Shown here: positions 33,763-47,000 of the stretch, piece after piece
How the letters are laid out: each line of letters begins with the position of its first letter
How positions within the stretch are numbered: position 1 is the stretch's first letter
Assembly: GCA_905250075.1 (NCBI GenBank)
Contig: CAJNOP010000022.1
Coordinates: forward strand, 816,612 to 880,611
Length of the DNA stretch: 64,000 nucleotides
Reading direction: 5' to 3'
Origin: Rotaria sp. Silwood1
Taxonomy: Eukaryota > Rotifera > Eurotatoria > Philodinida > Philodinidae
Made by a program: the position numbers and the translations under genes
The notes under the pieces: generated by a model
What the model was told of the DNA's origin: nothing
What the model saw: the letters and a program-made list of their open reading frames with translations, nothing else
Database searches by the model: none

Positions 33763-36512
33763 ATGGGAGTTCCAGCATTTTTTCGTTGGTTAACAAAAAA
33801 ATATCCATCCATTATTGTTAATTGTATTGAAGATAATCCTTCAACAGGTAAATTATTTGAATAATCTTTTCTTTAAATTCTTCTTTGATTTTGTTAAGAT
33901 GCTCAAAGTGTTTATCATCCATTAGATGAAACACGTCCGAATCCGAATGGAATTGAAGTAAATATTAAAAAGACAAAAAGAAAAAATTGAAATGTATTAC
34001 TTTTTTCTTTTAGTTTGACAATCTTTATTTAGATATGAATGGAATAATTCATCCATGTACACATCCTGAAGATCGTCCACCACCTAAAAACGAAGATGAA
34101 ATGATGATATTAATATTTGAATGTATTGATCATTTATTTTCGATTGTTCGTCCACGTAAACTACTTTATATGGCTATTGATGGTGTTGCACCACGAGCTA
34201 AAATGAATCAACAACGTTCAAGACGTTTTCGAGCATCCAAAGATACAATTGATAAAAGTGAACAAATGAAAAAAATTATAAATGAAATACGTACGAATGG
34301 TGGTCTTGTACCCGAAGATAAAAATCAACAAGAAAAAACTGAACATTTCGATTCAAATTGTATTACACCAGGTACACCATTTATGTCAAAATTAGCTGAT
34401 TATCTTCGTTATTATATAAGACATCGAATGAATACAAATCCAGCTTGGCGTTCAATAAAAGTTATTCTATCAGATGCAAATGTTCCTGGTGAAGGTGAAC
34501 ATAAAATAATGGATTATATTCGTCGACAACGTGCACAACCAGATCATAATCCAAATACCCATCATGTTTTCTGTGGTGCTGATGCTGATTTAATTATGCT
34601 TGGTTTAGCAACACATGAACCGTATTTTACAATAATACGTGAAGAATTTAAACAAAATAAACCACGTCCATGTGATATATGTGGACAATTAGGACATGAT
34701 ATGAAAGAATGTAAAGGTATTTCGAAAGAAAAATTTGCCAAATGTAATGAATTAACATCAGAAATAAATTATGTTGAAACTCGATATATATTTGTACGAC
34801 TTTCTATATTGCGTGAATATCTTTATCGAGATTTAAAAATTGATTATCAATTACCATTTCAATGGAATCTTGAACGTGCTATTGATGATTGGGTATTTAT
34901 GTGTTTTTTTGTTGGAAATGATTTTCTACCACATTTGCCATCACTTGAAATACGTGAAAATGCTATTGATCATCTTATACGTATATATAAAGAAAATATA
35001 CCAAAATTTCAAGGGTATTTAACAAAAAATGGTATACCAAATATGGAATGTGTTGAAATTATTTTAACAAGTGTTGGTAAAATGGAAGATGAAATATTTA
35101 TGAAACGACATGAAAATGATCAACAACAACGACAACGTGAACGAAATCGTTCAAATAATTATCAACCACCAAATAAACGGTTTAGATCGACAACAGACCG
35201 AAATGAGTATGATTATTTTCAAGAGATCGACGAGAAACTATATTAATTTTTTAATCTTTTTATTATAGACCTATCTGGATGTCAACTTCTCAACTAGAGC
35301 AACAAATAAGTGGTCAACAATCCAATTTACATATTAGTAATCCGACTCAAACTAATATGCAATCACGTCAAGTGCAATGCATTAATTTTTCATCTAATAA
35401 TCGAAGTCGAAAACGTCGTTATGACGAAATGGAAGAAGTTACACTTGATACTCGAATATTCAATCGGCAAGATTCAGTTTGTGGTGAAGAAGAAGAAGAA
35501 GATAATGATCCAAATGATACGATTCGACTTTGGGAAGAAGGTTGGCGTGAAAGATATTATAAAAATAAATTTAAGGTTAAGAAAAAGAATTTGGACAAAT
35601 TTCGTATACAAGTTGCACAAAATTATGCTCGAGGTTTATGTTGGGTTCTTCAATATTATTATCAAGGTGTACCAGCATGGGATTGGTATGTATTTAATAT
35701 TAATCTTTACTTGAATTGTTATTTACTTTCGTTTTTTTTTTAGGTATTTTCCTTATCACTATGCACCATTTGCATCTGATTTTCTACAACTTAAAGATAT
35801 ACCAGTATTTTTTGATAAAAAAACTAAACCATTTAAACCATTAGAACAATTAATGGCTGTATTTCCATCACAATCTCGAAAACTTCTACCTATTGAATGG
35901 CAATCTTTAATGATAGAAAAAGAATCTTCCATAATTGATTTTTATCCATTAAATTTTTGTGTTGATCTTAATGGTAAACGTTATGAATGGCAAGGCGTTG
36001 CTTTATTACCATTTGTTGATGAGAAACGTTTACATCGTACACTTGAACATGTTTATTCAACATTAACAGATGAAGAGAAGAAACGTAATAAACGTGGTTA
36101 TAATCGTTTATATATTCATTCAAGCAATTCATGTTATGAGTATTTCAAACAATTATATGTTCAAAATGAACATAAAGTAACAAGAAAATATCCGCTTGAA
36201 ATACCTACAAATTTAAGTGGAGGTATGGCTGGACGTATATGGCCTGATGATGAACAAATACAATCTATTGGAGAGCAAATTAAAGCACCATTATCTAATT
36301 GTGAAGATATAGTTAATAATCAAGTTATTTGTGTTAAATGTCGAAATTTATCATTTGATGATGATTATGTATTTAAAGCAAAACTACTTGAGAATGTTTC
36401 AATGCCACCAGCAGTATTAAAACCTCACAATTACGATAAAATGACACGTTATCAATCAAATCTAGATTTTTCACAACGGCCACAATATCAAAAAGATTTT
36501 GTACGATCTTAA
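33763..36512 (+). CDS. XRN2: 5'-3' exoribonuclease 2 (Rat1/XRN2)
   Basis: Five exons (33763-33847, 33899-33957, 34014-35206, 35269-35685, 35744-36512) give 840 residues. The N-terminus [18 protein letters not shown] and then [72 protein letters not shown] and [18 protein letters not shown] are the conserved active-site blocks of the XRN family. A CCHC zinc knuckle ([14 protein letters not shown], about residue 268) separates nuclear XRN2 from cytoplasmic XRN1. The second conserved region ([32 protein letters not shown]) is complete. It degrades uncapped RNA and terminates RNA polymerase II. The tail is shorter than in human (950), with little after the core. AATAAA lies at 36626-36631. Confidence 0.96.
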
Positions 36513-36625
36513 TGTTTGATACGAAGATGTGACGTTTATCCATATTCACCATCTTGATATTTTTTTTTATTTCTTTCTCGTTTTTGTATTTGATGTATAC
36601 TTTTAGTATATGTTTTATTCTCTAA

Positions 36626-36631
36626 AATAAA
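36626..36631 (+). terminator. polyadenylation signal AATAAA of XRN2
   Basis: Canonical hexamer 114 nt after the XRN2 stop codon. Confidence 0.6.
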
Positions 36632-39600
36632 GATCGTTTGCGGTACAACACACACTCATAAATACATATATCTATATGAGCGGAGTCATTGATTAACGAC
36701 ATGACTTTGTAAGATTAAAACGCGCATATCTCGATGTAATAAACTTTCCTTGATCTAATTTTTATATGTTGATTAAGTTACTCTAGATACCTTGTAAAAG
36801 TCAGCAGTACAAACTTTTGTTCAGAGAAGTTGCCACTGTGCAAACGAGCGTTATCACCATGATTCAAAAAAGGGCATCGACTTTCACTCCTTGCATTTTC
36901 GTTTTAAAAAACTTTGAGCTGAAGCTAAAATTCTGTATCCAAAGTTTTCTTCTGGAAATTTCCCTAGATTTTTCAAAAGAATTGATTGGTTTTTCGTTAG
37001 TGTCATGACAGAATACGAATAATTAAACAAAAAAAAAGCTCTTATAGCTAAATGAGAGATTCACAACCAATTTCAAACGATACACATTTTTCTTCAGAAT
37101 CTCTAGATAATGATAAAACGACAGGTTTTTTTCCGAACTCTTTGGGATATTTTGAAAACGGTTTTTTTTTACAAAGAACTTTTTAGACTTCGATCTTGCT
37201 AAAAATTTAATTCTAGATATAGCCTCGGCCTCAAAATCTATCCTGAAGTCCTTGAATTTTTTTCTCATATTGTTGGCAACACATTCGCCAATTCGTTTCT
37301 CATCAATTAATTATAATCAACTGTTAGCTGATAGAACTAATATTTTTACGTACGTCGATGCCAAAAGAACTTATTCAGTAAAGTAATCCTTGTAAAGAGT
37401 TAAAGTCAAATGAAAGGTAGGCATGTCCCATTTCGCCTGAAACTATTCATAAATATCAATATAAGAGGAAGAAAAGAATCAATATTCAATTAGAACTCTT
37501 GGTAAATATCGTTAACAGCAACATATTATTCGAGTTCTTATCATTATTATTCATCATTTTTATTCACAAATTCTAGACAGTGCCTTCATTAACGAGACTT
37601 GATTAATCTTTTTAGTATTTAATCATATCGTGCAAAAAACATAAATATTATATACCATTGATAGGTAAACATGTCTTATGTACAAATAAAGCAATAAATT
37701 CAGTAATAGCAAAGTTACTTTTTTGAGTAAGTCATTTTTTGATTTTCAAAAGTATAGCATCATGATGCAGAAATATGAGTATGGGTTAGTGGCAAATCTA
37801 AGAGTTTCGGAACATGGCTAATCATGGTCACAAAACGTGTTCTAAAGTCTATTAGAGGTGGTACTGGCTCTTTTTTGGCATCTTTTCCTAAGAAAAATAA
37901 AGAAATATTGCGGAAGTGAAGCAGGCTCATCCCATTACCTCTCTCTGAATTTGCCACTGGTTTACGTGTGAGTGAGCTAAAGACTCATATCTACACTCGG
38001 TGCGAAGCACAGCATTTGACGTGTCATTTGCAAGTATTTTAAGGTACCAAGTAGCCTATAGAGATTTATCGAGAATTTTCTCTTTCTCAAATTTCATATT
38101 AAAAATTTCGTATTTTGTGACATTTTAGTCTGGAGAATGGCATATCGCTTGATAATCGTTGAAACGTCATTAGAGACGCTGTTATCTGTATATTATACAA
38201 ATTTTGTCTGATTTTTGGTATGATGTATCGTTTGTCCAAAGTGAAATCTAAATATTATAAATAATTTATAGATTTTGTTGTCAATTTGTCAATATAGTAA
38301 AGCGAGACTAGATGATGACCTTTGCAATAATTAGTTAGTGCTAGCAATAAGCATAATTCGTCAATGAGCATGTGCTGGTATCTTTTGTTTTGTTAATTAA
38401 GTGAATTCTATTGATAACTACAAGTAATACCGTTTGTTACGGTTGTGCACGAAGAAAACAAGAATTGAAAATATCATAGCTCTTTCTTTATCAATGATTT
38501 GGATAACAGGTTTATTTGAGCATTTTCGATCAATCTGAAGAATAAATTCAATACTATTCATTGAAGTATTTCAATCTCAACAACAGAGAATTGCCAAGTT
38601 TTTAATGCCTCTAGTATCTCATTTAGTTCGATTTCTCACCCAACTTGAGAAATTTTATCTTTCATTTTTAAACTTATCGTTTTGCAGTGACGTGTCTCGA
38701 GATTACACATCGTCTAAATATCATACAAGACTTTATCGAAATACTTCTGTAAATAATATTGAACCAAATAGATCTGTTATATAGATAATGCGCAAAAAAC
38801 CTACTGCAAGCAAAATACAGACGCTTTGCAATGTACTTGACGACAAAATCTTTCAAGATTTGATTGATCTAGTTTCAGATAATGCATGTCACATAAGTAT
38901 GGAAATGAACGAGACAAACAAGCGTCTCTATAATAATATGACTGCACATCCTGTTATGTTTTTGATAATATCGAGAATTTGTAGATAGGACTCATTTATT
39001 TTGATTTTTTCGACATCCACATCAAAAGTTGTCACGATGATTTCAAGAATGTAAACTCACAAAATAATCGTTCAAAAGTGAAGTGAAAATATCGAGATTG
39101 AATCGATAATACTTTTTCCATTCTTCCAAAGACATTCTGTTCGCTCATCAATAGAGACTCAAAAAGGCGAGTTTTTGTGAAATAAAGCTTTCTTTCAAGC
39201 TTCAAGATAATTAAAAGAAAGACAATAAGAAAAGATAATCTCCACTAGCAATCTTAGCGAGATTTTTGATTAGGAGGACTAGTTGCAACTCAGTCTCGTA
39301 GGTAACAAATGCTACGAATACAATTAATAATAGATAATGATTTTGAGAGAGAACTAGCCGATCAATCAATAGTTTTTATTATAACCAAGTTGATACTCGT
39401 TGATAGAGTTTTCTTGGTAATAGATTTCTCAATAGCTTCCTTTAGTTTCTTTCAAATTTTGATCAACTAATCGATCGTAACATAATATAATTTATACGAC
39501 TTATAGCGAAAGAAAAAAAGCGTTTCATGATGAATAATAAAAACAGTGATTCGTACTTGAAGAGATATCGGTCATTTCGAATATCGACGTTGGTAGTTTC

Positions 39601-40785
39601 GTGCAGCATTTCCCAATCGAATGAAACTCGAATGCTATCTAGTGTTTATCTCCTGGCCATCATGCTCATTATGATTATCTAGCAAAACAAAGAGTTCTCT
39701 TTTCAAAATCGTCATTTTGTGGAGCAAAGGAAGAGCGAAGGAAACTTCATATCAAAGATTCAAAAAAGAAAATATTAATCAAAGAGGAACATGAAACTTT
39801 GTAATAATGTTTGAACGAAAGTTGTGCGACACAAAATAGTAATTTCTAGTCATGTGTCAAGAAAGGGACAAAAAACATCACGAACGATTAGTGTACAGTA
39901 CTTCGCATTGCATATGTGAACCCAGTTTTATTCAACGAAGATGAAGTCCAAAATAGTTAATTAATTTGTCATATCAATTATTGTAAATAGTTGATAACAA
40001 TAGTTTAGACATTTTTTTGACCTATAAATAATTACGAATACTTTCACACTTGGTTAGAAAAATATTTCTTTTATTCGAATCAATAACGTCAATTTTATAC
40101 ATAAAATATTAAATATTCAATTCTATCTATTATTTGTATTAATATTATTCTTGAAATAAAGTTTCCAAGACATTTGTTAATATTCTTTTAAGTAAAATTT
40201 GACGACTTATCTACAATAATATGTAAATTATGTATAATTTTTATTAAAATGATGACATCTATTCTTTAGTTGTTTCTTATAAAAAAAAAAGAAGTTTTTC
40301 AATATCATCGATCTATCTTCTATTTTGTATTAACTATCTCTTTTTTTTCTCTACTGTTTCATGAAAAATAAAATAACAATGATGACCGGATATCACAATC
40401 AATATGCACGTCACAAGTTTCTTCGCAATGAAAATAAATAAAAGAACGAAGTAGTATACTTATAAAAGCCAAGAATTGATGTTATTAATAAAAAAAAATA
40501 TCTTGTCTCTATATTGATTTGATGAATCTATTGTAGATAACTATAGACACAATGACGAGCAAATATAAAAAGAAAATTTAATCAGCATATAAAATACATT
40601 GATAAGTATTGTCTTAAATAAACTATCATAGACGACATCAATAAGCAATCAAAAAAGCAATTGAAATAAACGTCAAAGGAAATCTACACCTACGACATCG
40701 AGAACATCGAGCGTAGAATAAATATAAGATCGAAAGAAAAAGAAAGGAACTGTTTGCATTTCATCACTAACTTCAGACACAATTG

Positions 40786-40806
40786 TATTTTCCTTCTATT
40801 TATCAG
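40786..40806 (+). promoter_or_regulatory. trans-splice-type 3' acceptor before the neuropeptide ATG
   Basis: A pyrimidine-rich tract ends TTTATCAG one base before the ATG, which leaves no room for a conventional leader. Bdelloids are known to trans-splice a leader RNA, so this AG is best read as that acceptor; a cis intron with a 5' UTR exon upstream is the alternative. Confidence 0.5.
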
Positions 40807-40807
40807 C

Positions 40808-41348
40808 ATGAAACTATCAACAGGTAATAGATAAAATTGTTCTTTTTTGTTCTAGTATATATAATATGAAAAAGTTTTTTTTTTTCTTCTAGGTATTAGT
40901 CAAAAAATATCTTCAAATATTGTAAAATTAAACTGGATTTTAGTTCTTGCAACTATTCTCTTTGGTATATATATATATGAATATAATTGATTTTGATTTT
41001 TTTGAGAAATATCTTTTTCTATTAGTTTGTTGCTCTTGTATTAATTCAAAACCAACTGATATTGAACAATTAACTGAACATCAAATGCTCGATAGTATTT
41101 ATCCAGCTATCGTATTTACTGATGATCTTGTTGAACGAGCAGCACCACGTCTTGGTCGTGCTTCACCTCGTCTTGGTCGTGCATCACCACGTCTTGGTCG
41201 ACATACTTCAGCTAATATTCTTTCACATTTAAATCATGCTGGTCGATATTACATTGGTGATGATGATGCAACATACGATTATCCTCTTGAATTAGATTCT
41301 TCTCTTAATGGAAGACGAGCAGCACCACGACTCGGCCGTTCTGTTTAA
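40808..41348 (+). CDS. PRL-amide neuropeptide precursor
   Basis: Three exons (40808-40823, 40893-40964, 41026-41348) give a 136-residue prepropeptide. A signal peptide core NWILVLATILFVCCSC (about 19-34) is followed by an acidic spacer. Then come AAPRLGR (68-74), two copies of ASPRLGR (75-81, 82-88), and AAPRLGR (128-134). Each has Gly for amidation and Arg for cleavage, giving AAPRL-amide and ASPRL-amide. Two other segments also end in amidation sites: HTSANILSHLNHA-GR (89-103) and an acidic 21-mer ending SSLN-GRR (104-127). The C-terminal PRL-amide is that of pyrokinin/neuromedin U-type peptides, but the usual Phe two positions before Pro is replaced by Ala, so membership of that family is inference. 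Secreted; expected ligand of a G-protein-coupled receptor. AATAAA at 41380-41385. Confidence 0.9.
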
Positions 41349-44051
41349 AACCGTCAATGAACAACAATATCAATTCTTGAATAAAGAACTGACTTTTTCG
41401 ATTATATTCATTTTTAATGTATTCAAGAAAAAAAGATTGAAGAAAATTTAAAACTTTTCGGAATACTAGTAGATAAACAATAATTGTTTGTCTGATGTTT
41501 TTTTAATTTTCCTTAAATTCTTATGATAGAATCAATAGTTCAATCAGGAATGTCGGATGGAACGGAGTCTTTAAGAGTTGACTGTGACTCATTCATTCAA
41601 ATTTGGAGATCATTTTTTTTTGTCTAAACCATGGATTAATTAATTTTTTAAGAAAATATACACAACAGAATTTGTCCAATGATGTTATCACTATAACATA
41701 ATATTATACACGGTGCGTACATATTGTTTTCTTGGGGATAGTACTCTGCTTGCAAATGAAATGTATAATAACTTTTGAGTGTAAAAGAAAAGAATTGAAA
41801 ATATGATTTATTAATGTGAATCAATATAGATCATGACGATTTTTTCTGTTGGATACTGGAGATTTCTAGAGTTCTATGAAATTCAAGTGGTATTAAACGG
41901 CAAGATTGGACCATCAGAGGTAGAGAATATGTATTTTATGTTGTAAAAAAATGATAATGATCATCATACTAATTAATAACTGCGTTCATAAAGTCATATA
42001 GAAATAAACATGAGTTTACTATATGCATTCTTTCTACTATTACATCTAGTATTCACTTCAACAAAGAAGAATAATAGGCGTTTTGGAAATAACACACAAG
42101 AATTAGAAAATATATAAAGATACAGTTTTTATCACGATATCATCATGTGTTTTGTCTTGTTTCGAATATGATTATAGAGTGAAAAAAATTGTTTCTTGAT
42201 CGCTCTTCATATTCTTAAGTAATTTTCAAAATAACTATCTTTTTTAATTTTTTTGAAAACTCACAATATCTAGTTTGATATAAAATCTGTTATGTATGTC
42301 GTTGATAAACAAAGCGTTTCTTCCTAGAACAAGATTTTTATGTAAACACTGTAATACTCATGCACGTCTTAAAATATTTATTGACCAGTCGATGTACAAC
42401 CGCTTAAAAAAAAAGTACTTTCATTATGTATGAGAAGGATGAAAATGATGTTTATTATCCATATGAAAAGAAAGAAAATATATTGTGTTTCTATAGACTA
42501 TAGAATCACGACTACAGCAGATCATCGGTAAATATTACCAGAAAAAAATACTCCTGTTTGTATCAATACGTTGTAGAAATTTTAAAATACTTACTGGTAG
42601 TGTTCGATTCGCTCAACCCAAGCCTATGACTCATAGTTTGAAACAAAACAAGCAGTGTTTCAGTTCGGCATCTTTGACTTGGCCATCAATGAAAATCTAT
42701 CAGATGATTTCGTATTTCAAAGAAATGTTCGATTCTTTAATTAGAAAATAATGCTCTTTCTATGTAGTCTATGTTATACGACAAATCTATTTCTAATTAT
42801 CTGAAAAAATAAACTTTGGAAGTCAACATATAATAAACAAGACATTCGAAAAAATGAATTCTTATTTTTCAATACTTGAAGCTTTTGTTTTTCAAGAAAT
42901 AAAACAAATTTTGATACTTCAAAGATCCATCGGAACATTAGTTTTTGTCCTTACCTTCTTTCGGGTTTCATGCAAAGATACAAGTCTCCCAATGTTTTTT
43001 TTTGTCATGATTAAAATTCTCATAGTTAGAAAAATAGGTAGTTCACTGTACTGTCTAATAATAAACATAATTTATGCCTGCCAGATATAACCATAATACT
43101 ATTTATGATATTAAACTCATCATATGTTGAACGAGCTTAGTTTGAAATACATAAAAATATCATAATAGTCAATTCATATCGATCGAATTGTTATTTACTA
43201 GGCACTAGAAATGTGCGGGGACCAAAAAGTTTGATCTTCGTAAATCTAATTGGGTTGCGACCTACATAAAACTAATCCAGTATTTATTCGTATCATATGC
43301 CAATAAATTCTTCAATATTTGCTTTTTCTTACTTATTTAATAGGCGACTAGCAGTTTATTGAGTCATCTCGCTCGCAGTATCTTCTGATTGATATGATTA
43401 ATAAGATCACTCGCTCCAAATCATAGAATATTCAATTCTAATTTTTAGTTTCGGTTAAGGTTGTCAATAAATTTTAGGAGGAAAGGGGAACGAAGGTTTT
43501 GGCAGAAAGTACTTTCATATTTGGAGTGCTAGAGATGATGACCGAAAGCAGAGGAAGAATGACAAAACTGACTGTGGCTTGTTTCGTTTCGCAACACTTG
43601 ACTTGCTACCAGACCAGCTGTTCTCCGGGACCTGTTACAATCCTATTCACCTCGCAACGACATTGTTTGTTTATTTTTATTTCACTGTCCGTCAGAGAAA
43701 GGCAAATGGTGTTTCAAATTTTAGTTTCTGTTCACAGTTACCATGAAGCTGTAAAAAATTGGCAGAAAGTTGGATATTTCTTGAGAGTAAGAACTTCCCT
43801 AATTGAGAACCTGGTCTCAGTCTTAGTAAAATTTTAGACTTCGGTTGCGATCTTGCACACCCTTACTGGGTACAGCACAAGATATCTTTTTCTCAGTGAT
43901 AACACAATAATTAAGCTCGTTTTCTTAGTTTTTTATTTTATATTTCTAGATTTCTTATATAATAAAAAGTTTATGAAACAAAAAGAATAACATGTACAAT
44001 CTGGGAAAGATTTGATTTATGATTTGAAAGAAATAATAAATTGATCATTTG
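41349..44051. other. intergenic, 2.7 kb, no gene seen
   Basis: A 112-codon frame at 43499-43837 lies in this stretch but has no domain, no supporting splice sites and no recognisable homology; I do not call it. No RNA gene or repeat array was seen. Confidence 0.45.
41380..41385 (+). terminator. polyadenylation signal AATAAA of neuropeptide gene
   Basis: Canonical hexamer 32 nt after the stop codon, within a short 3' UTR. Confidence 0.6.
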
Positions 44052-47000
44052 TTATTTTTTTCTTCGTCTTGATTTACTGGAATTAGTTGTCGATGTTGAA
44101 CTAGCACTTGCAATTGTTGGACTATTTACAGTTACTTGACTCGTTTCAAGTTCATCAACTGATAAATCTTTAATTTCTTTAAGTTTTTGTTGACCATCAA
44201 TATAAAACATAACATCACGTAATTGATCTTTAAGATCATTGATTTCCTATGAAAAAGTAAAACAAAAATGGACTAGTCGAAAGTTTTTTTATTTTTCAAA
44301 TCAAATATCTAACTTCATTTTTATTTTTCATAGCATCATCAAATTCTTCTTTTAATTTTTGCATTTCAGCTTGAAAATAATTTTGATTTTGTCTCAATTG
44401 TTCATTCATTAATCTTTCTTCATCAAAATCATGTTGAAGTTTTGTTATTTTAGTTAAAGAACGTTTTTCTTGTTGTTGTTTTTCTTTTGTGATTAAATCA
44501 AGTGTTGTTTGTAATTGTTGTGCATGTTCTTTTAATAATTTATTTGATTGTTCAAGTTCTTCGATTTTTTCATGTGTAGCATCTTCAACAAATTGTAATT
44601 TATCTTCAAAAAATCGTCGTTGGGATTCTAGTTGACTAGTTAACAAATAAGTATACTAAATTAAAACCAAAGAAAACAATTCTTTATAGTTAATTTATGA
44701 ATTTGTTTTGTTTACTTCAAGTTCAATTGAATCAATTTTTTCTTGAGTTGTATCAATTTTTGATGTATTCTCATTATAATCGTCCTAAATTTAATCATAA
44801 AAAAAATGAGCAAAAGTAAAAGAAAAAACAAATTCTTACAATTTCATAGGTACTAACACCTTCACCACGTAATTCAACAAGTTTTCCATCACTTTTATTT
44901 TGTATTAGTCGATGAACATAATTGTCACCGACATAATCCCATACATGTTGTCGTTTTAAGTCCATTGTATATGTATGCTGAGTTGATTCAAAATGTCTAA
45001 TATACATTTTAATTTTTGGTTTTAAATTTAAAAAAAAAATGCGTGGTCACACAATCTCCGAGGACTTAAAGTGTAAAAATAACTAAATCTGCTGACCTTA
45101 TATCAAGAAGCATTTATTGATATATAATATGAATGAACGAAAAAACAGGAAGCTATCTTAAATTCAATCGTGTTTCATACTATTTGTGAAATAGACTTCG
45201 ATCCGACTACTATGACTGTCATGGTCTACATTGAGTCATTGTTAAGATGTCTGATACATCTGTGGGGATGGTGGGAACTTTTTCTTCCCAAAAATATCAA
45301 ACTTTCCGCTAAAATTTTTACACTCTAGTGGGAAATTCTGACGGAAAAATAACTTTTGCGTTTTTAGCTCTACTTCTGATATATATATGTACGAGTACAC
45401 GTTTTCTCAGGCAAAATATCGCAAAGAATTGGCGATTGATGCATCTTTTGTTCAATGCCTGCCAGAGTATGAATTAACATGATTTTTGCTGACTTCTCAA
45501 CCTCTCTCAACTTCAAAAAACATTCGGGAACTTTGTGTGATGGCAATGTTCAACTCGAACCAGATCCCAAAAATATTTCTGGATTTGCAGTCTGAACATT
45601 TTACCAATACAAAAACATTTTGAATGTTATTTTCATTGAAACGCTCTATCTGAAAGGATGGACAAGCTGATTGGAACAGGAAATTATATCTCGCATGATC
45701 TTTTCTTCTAGCTCATGGACGTTTCTTTATTAACATCTAACGACAGAGATACCTAGTGCATCGTCTGTTTAATGATGATAGCAGGATCACTTGTTGATTA
45801 AATAAGAAAAAATACCACCAGTTATTCGTGTTGTCCTATCCAATTCTCTATTCTTATACTTTCATACTGGAATCTATCAGATCTAATGTTTTTAGACATA
45901 GATCGTGACTTAGCCAAACCGTACTTTGATAATATCAATGAAATTTACTAATCGAAATTTGATAGTCGCCTGGAAGATACTAGATACTTTTTTTTATGCG
46001 ATGACTAACGCATGGTACACACTTCTTAAACGACTAGAATCCGTTAGAGCCAAAGTTTTCGGATTCAGGCACAATAGGTTCGATTTTACACTCCTTTTAG
46101 ATTGTAGTTCACAAAAAATCAAAGCCAAAACATGAATACATACCCAAAAGCATGACCTTGTTTAAATCGACTACAACCTACATGTCCACAAATTAAACAA
46201 ATCCAAAGATCCTAATGAATATAGAAACAAAAAAGATATAATGAAAATGCTAATTTTAGATTTCTTTTACTTCTTGTGAACCACATTCAAAACATGATTG
46301 ACCATCAATCATTTCTGGTGTTTGGACATAACGACAAACAGGACAACTATAAATTTTTAAATAAATTAAATAGAACAATCAATAATTTCATTACCAACTA
46401 TCACCCCATTTAATAAGACAATCACCATGAAAAGAATGATTACATAGAATAGTCAATACTCCAGCAAGACTTTCATCCTTAAAAATAAAAAAATATATAT
46501 TTAGCTAAACAAATAAGCGTCAAAACATTACCATTCTTTCTAGACAAATATAACATGGTGGTAATTCAGTAAGACCAGGAATAGGACATGATCCTTCCTA
46601 AATAGATATTTATAAAAAGTTATCTAAGATGAATAAAATAAAACAATAATTACTTTAGCTGTACTAGTTATATCAACTTTTGCAACAAATGCTAAATGAC
46701 AAACACCTTTTTCAATTGAATTAAATTGACGATTATTATAATAGTCATAGAATTCATCAGCCTCTTTCTAAAAAAAACCCAAAACAACAGTAATAATGGA
46801 ATATACAAATATTAAAATCATATTAAACAACAAGATAATTTAAAAATTAAAAACACTGTAGAAAAAAAAATTGTCACTGTCTTCGAATATTTAAAGTCGA
46901 AAGACAAAGATAACCCTGCTAATATCTTTTGATCACTATATTTTCCGTTATTAAATTAAAAAATAAACGATTATTTTACTCTCACATAGTAATTTTTCTA

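Larger units (their letters stand above)
36513..40807. other. intergenic, 4.3 kb, no gene seen
   Basis: Holds the XRN2 3' end and the promoter region of the neuropeptide gene. All open frames are short with AT-driven composition. No RNA gene or clear repeat was recognised. Confidence 0.45.

Noticed and set aside
43499..43837. 112-codon plus-strand frame
   Set aside because: No homology, no signal or splice sites; the length is reachable by chance in 64 kb.
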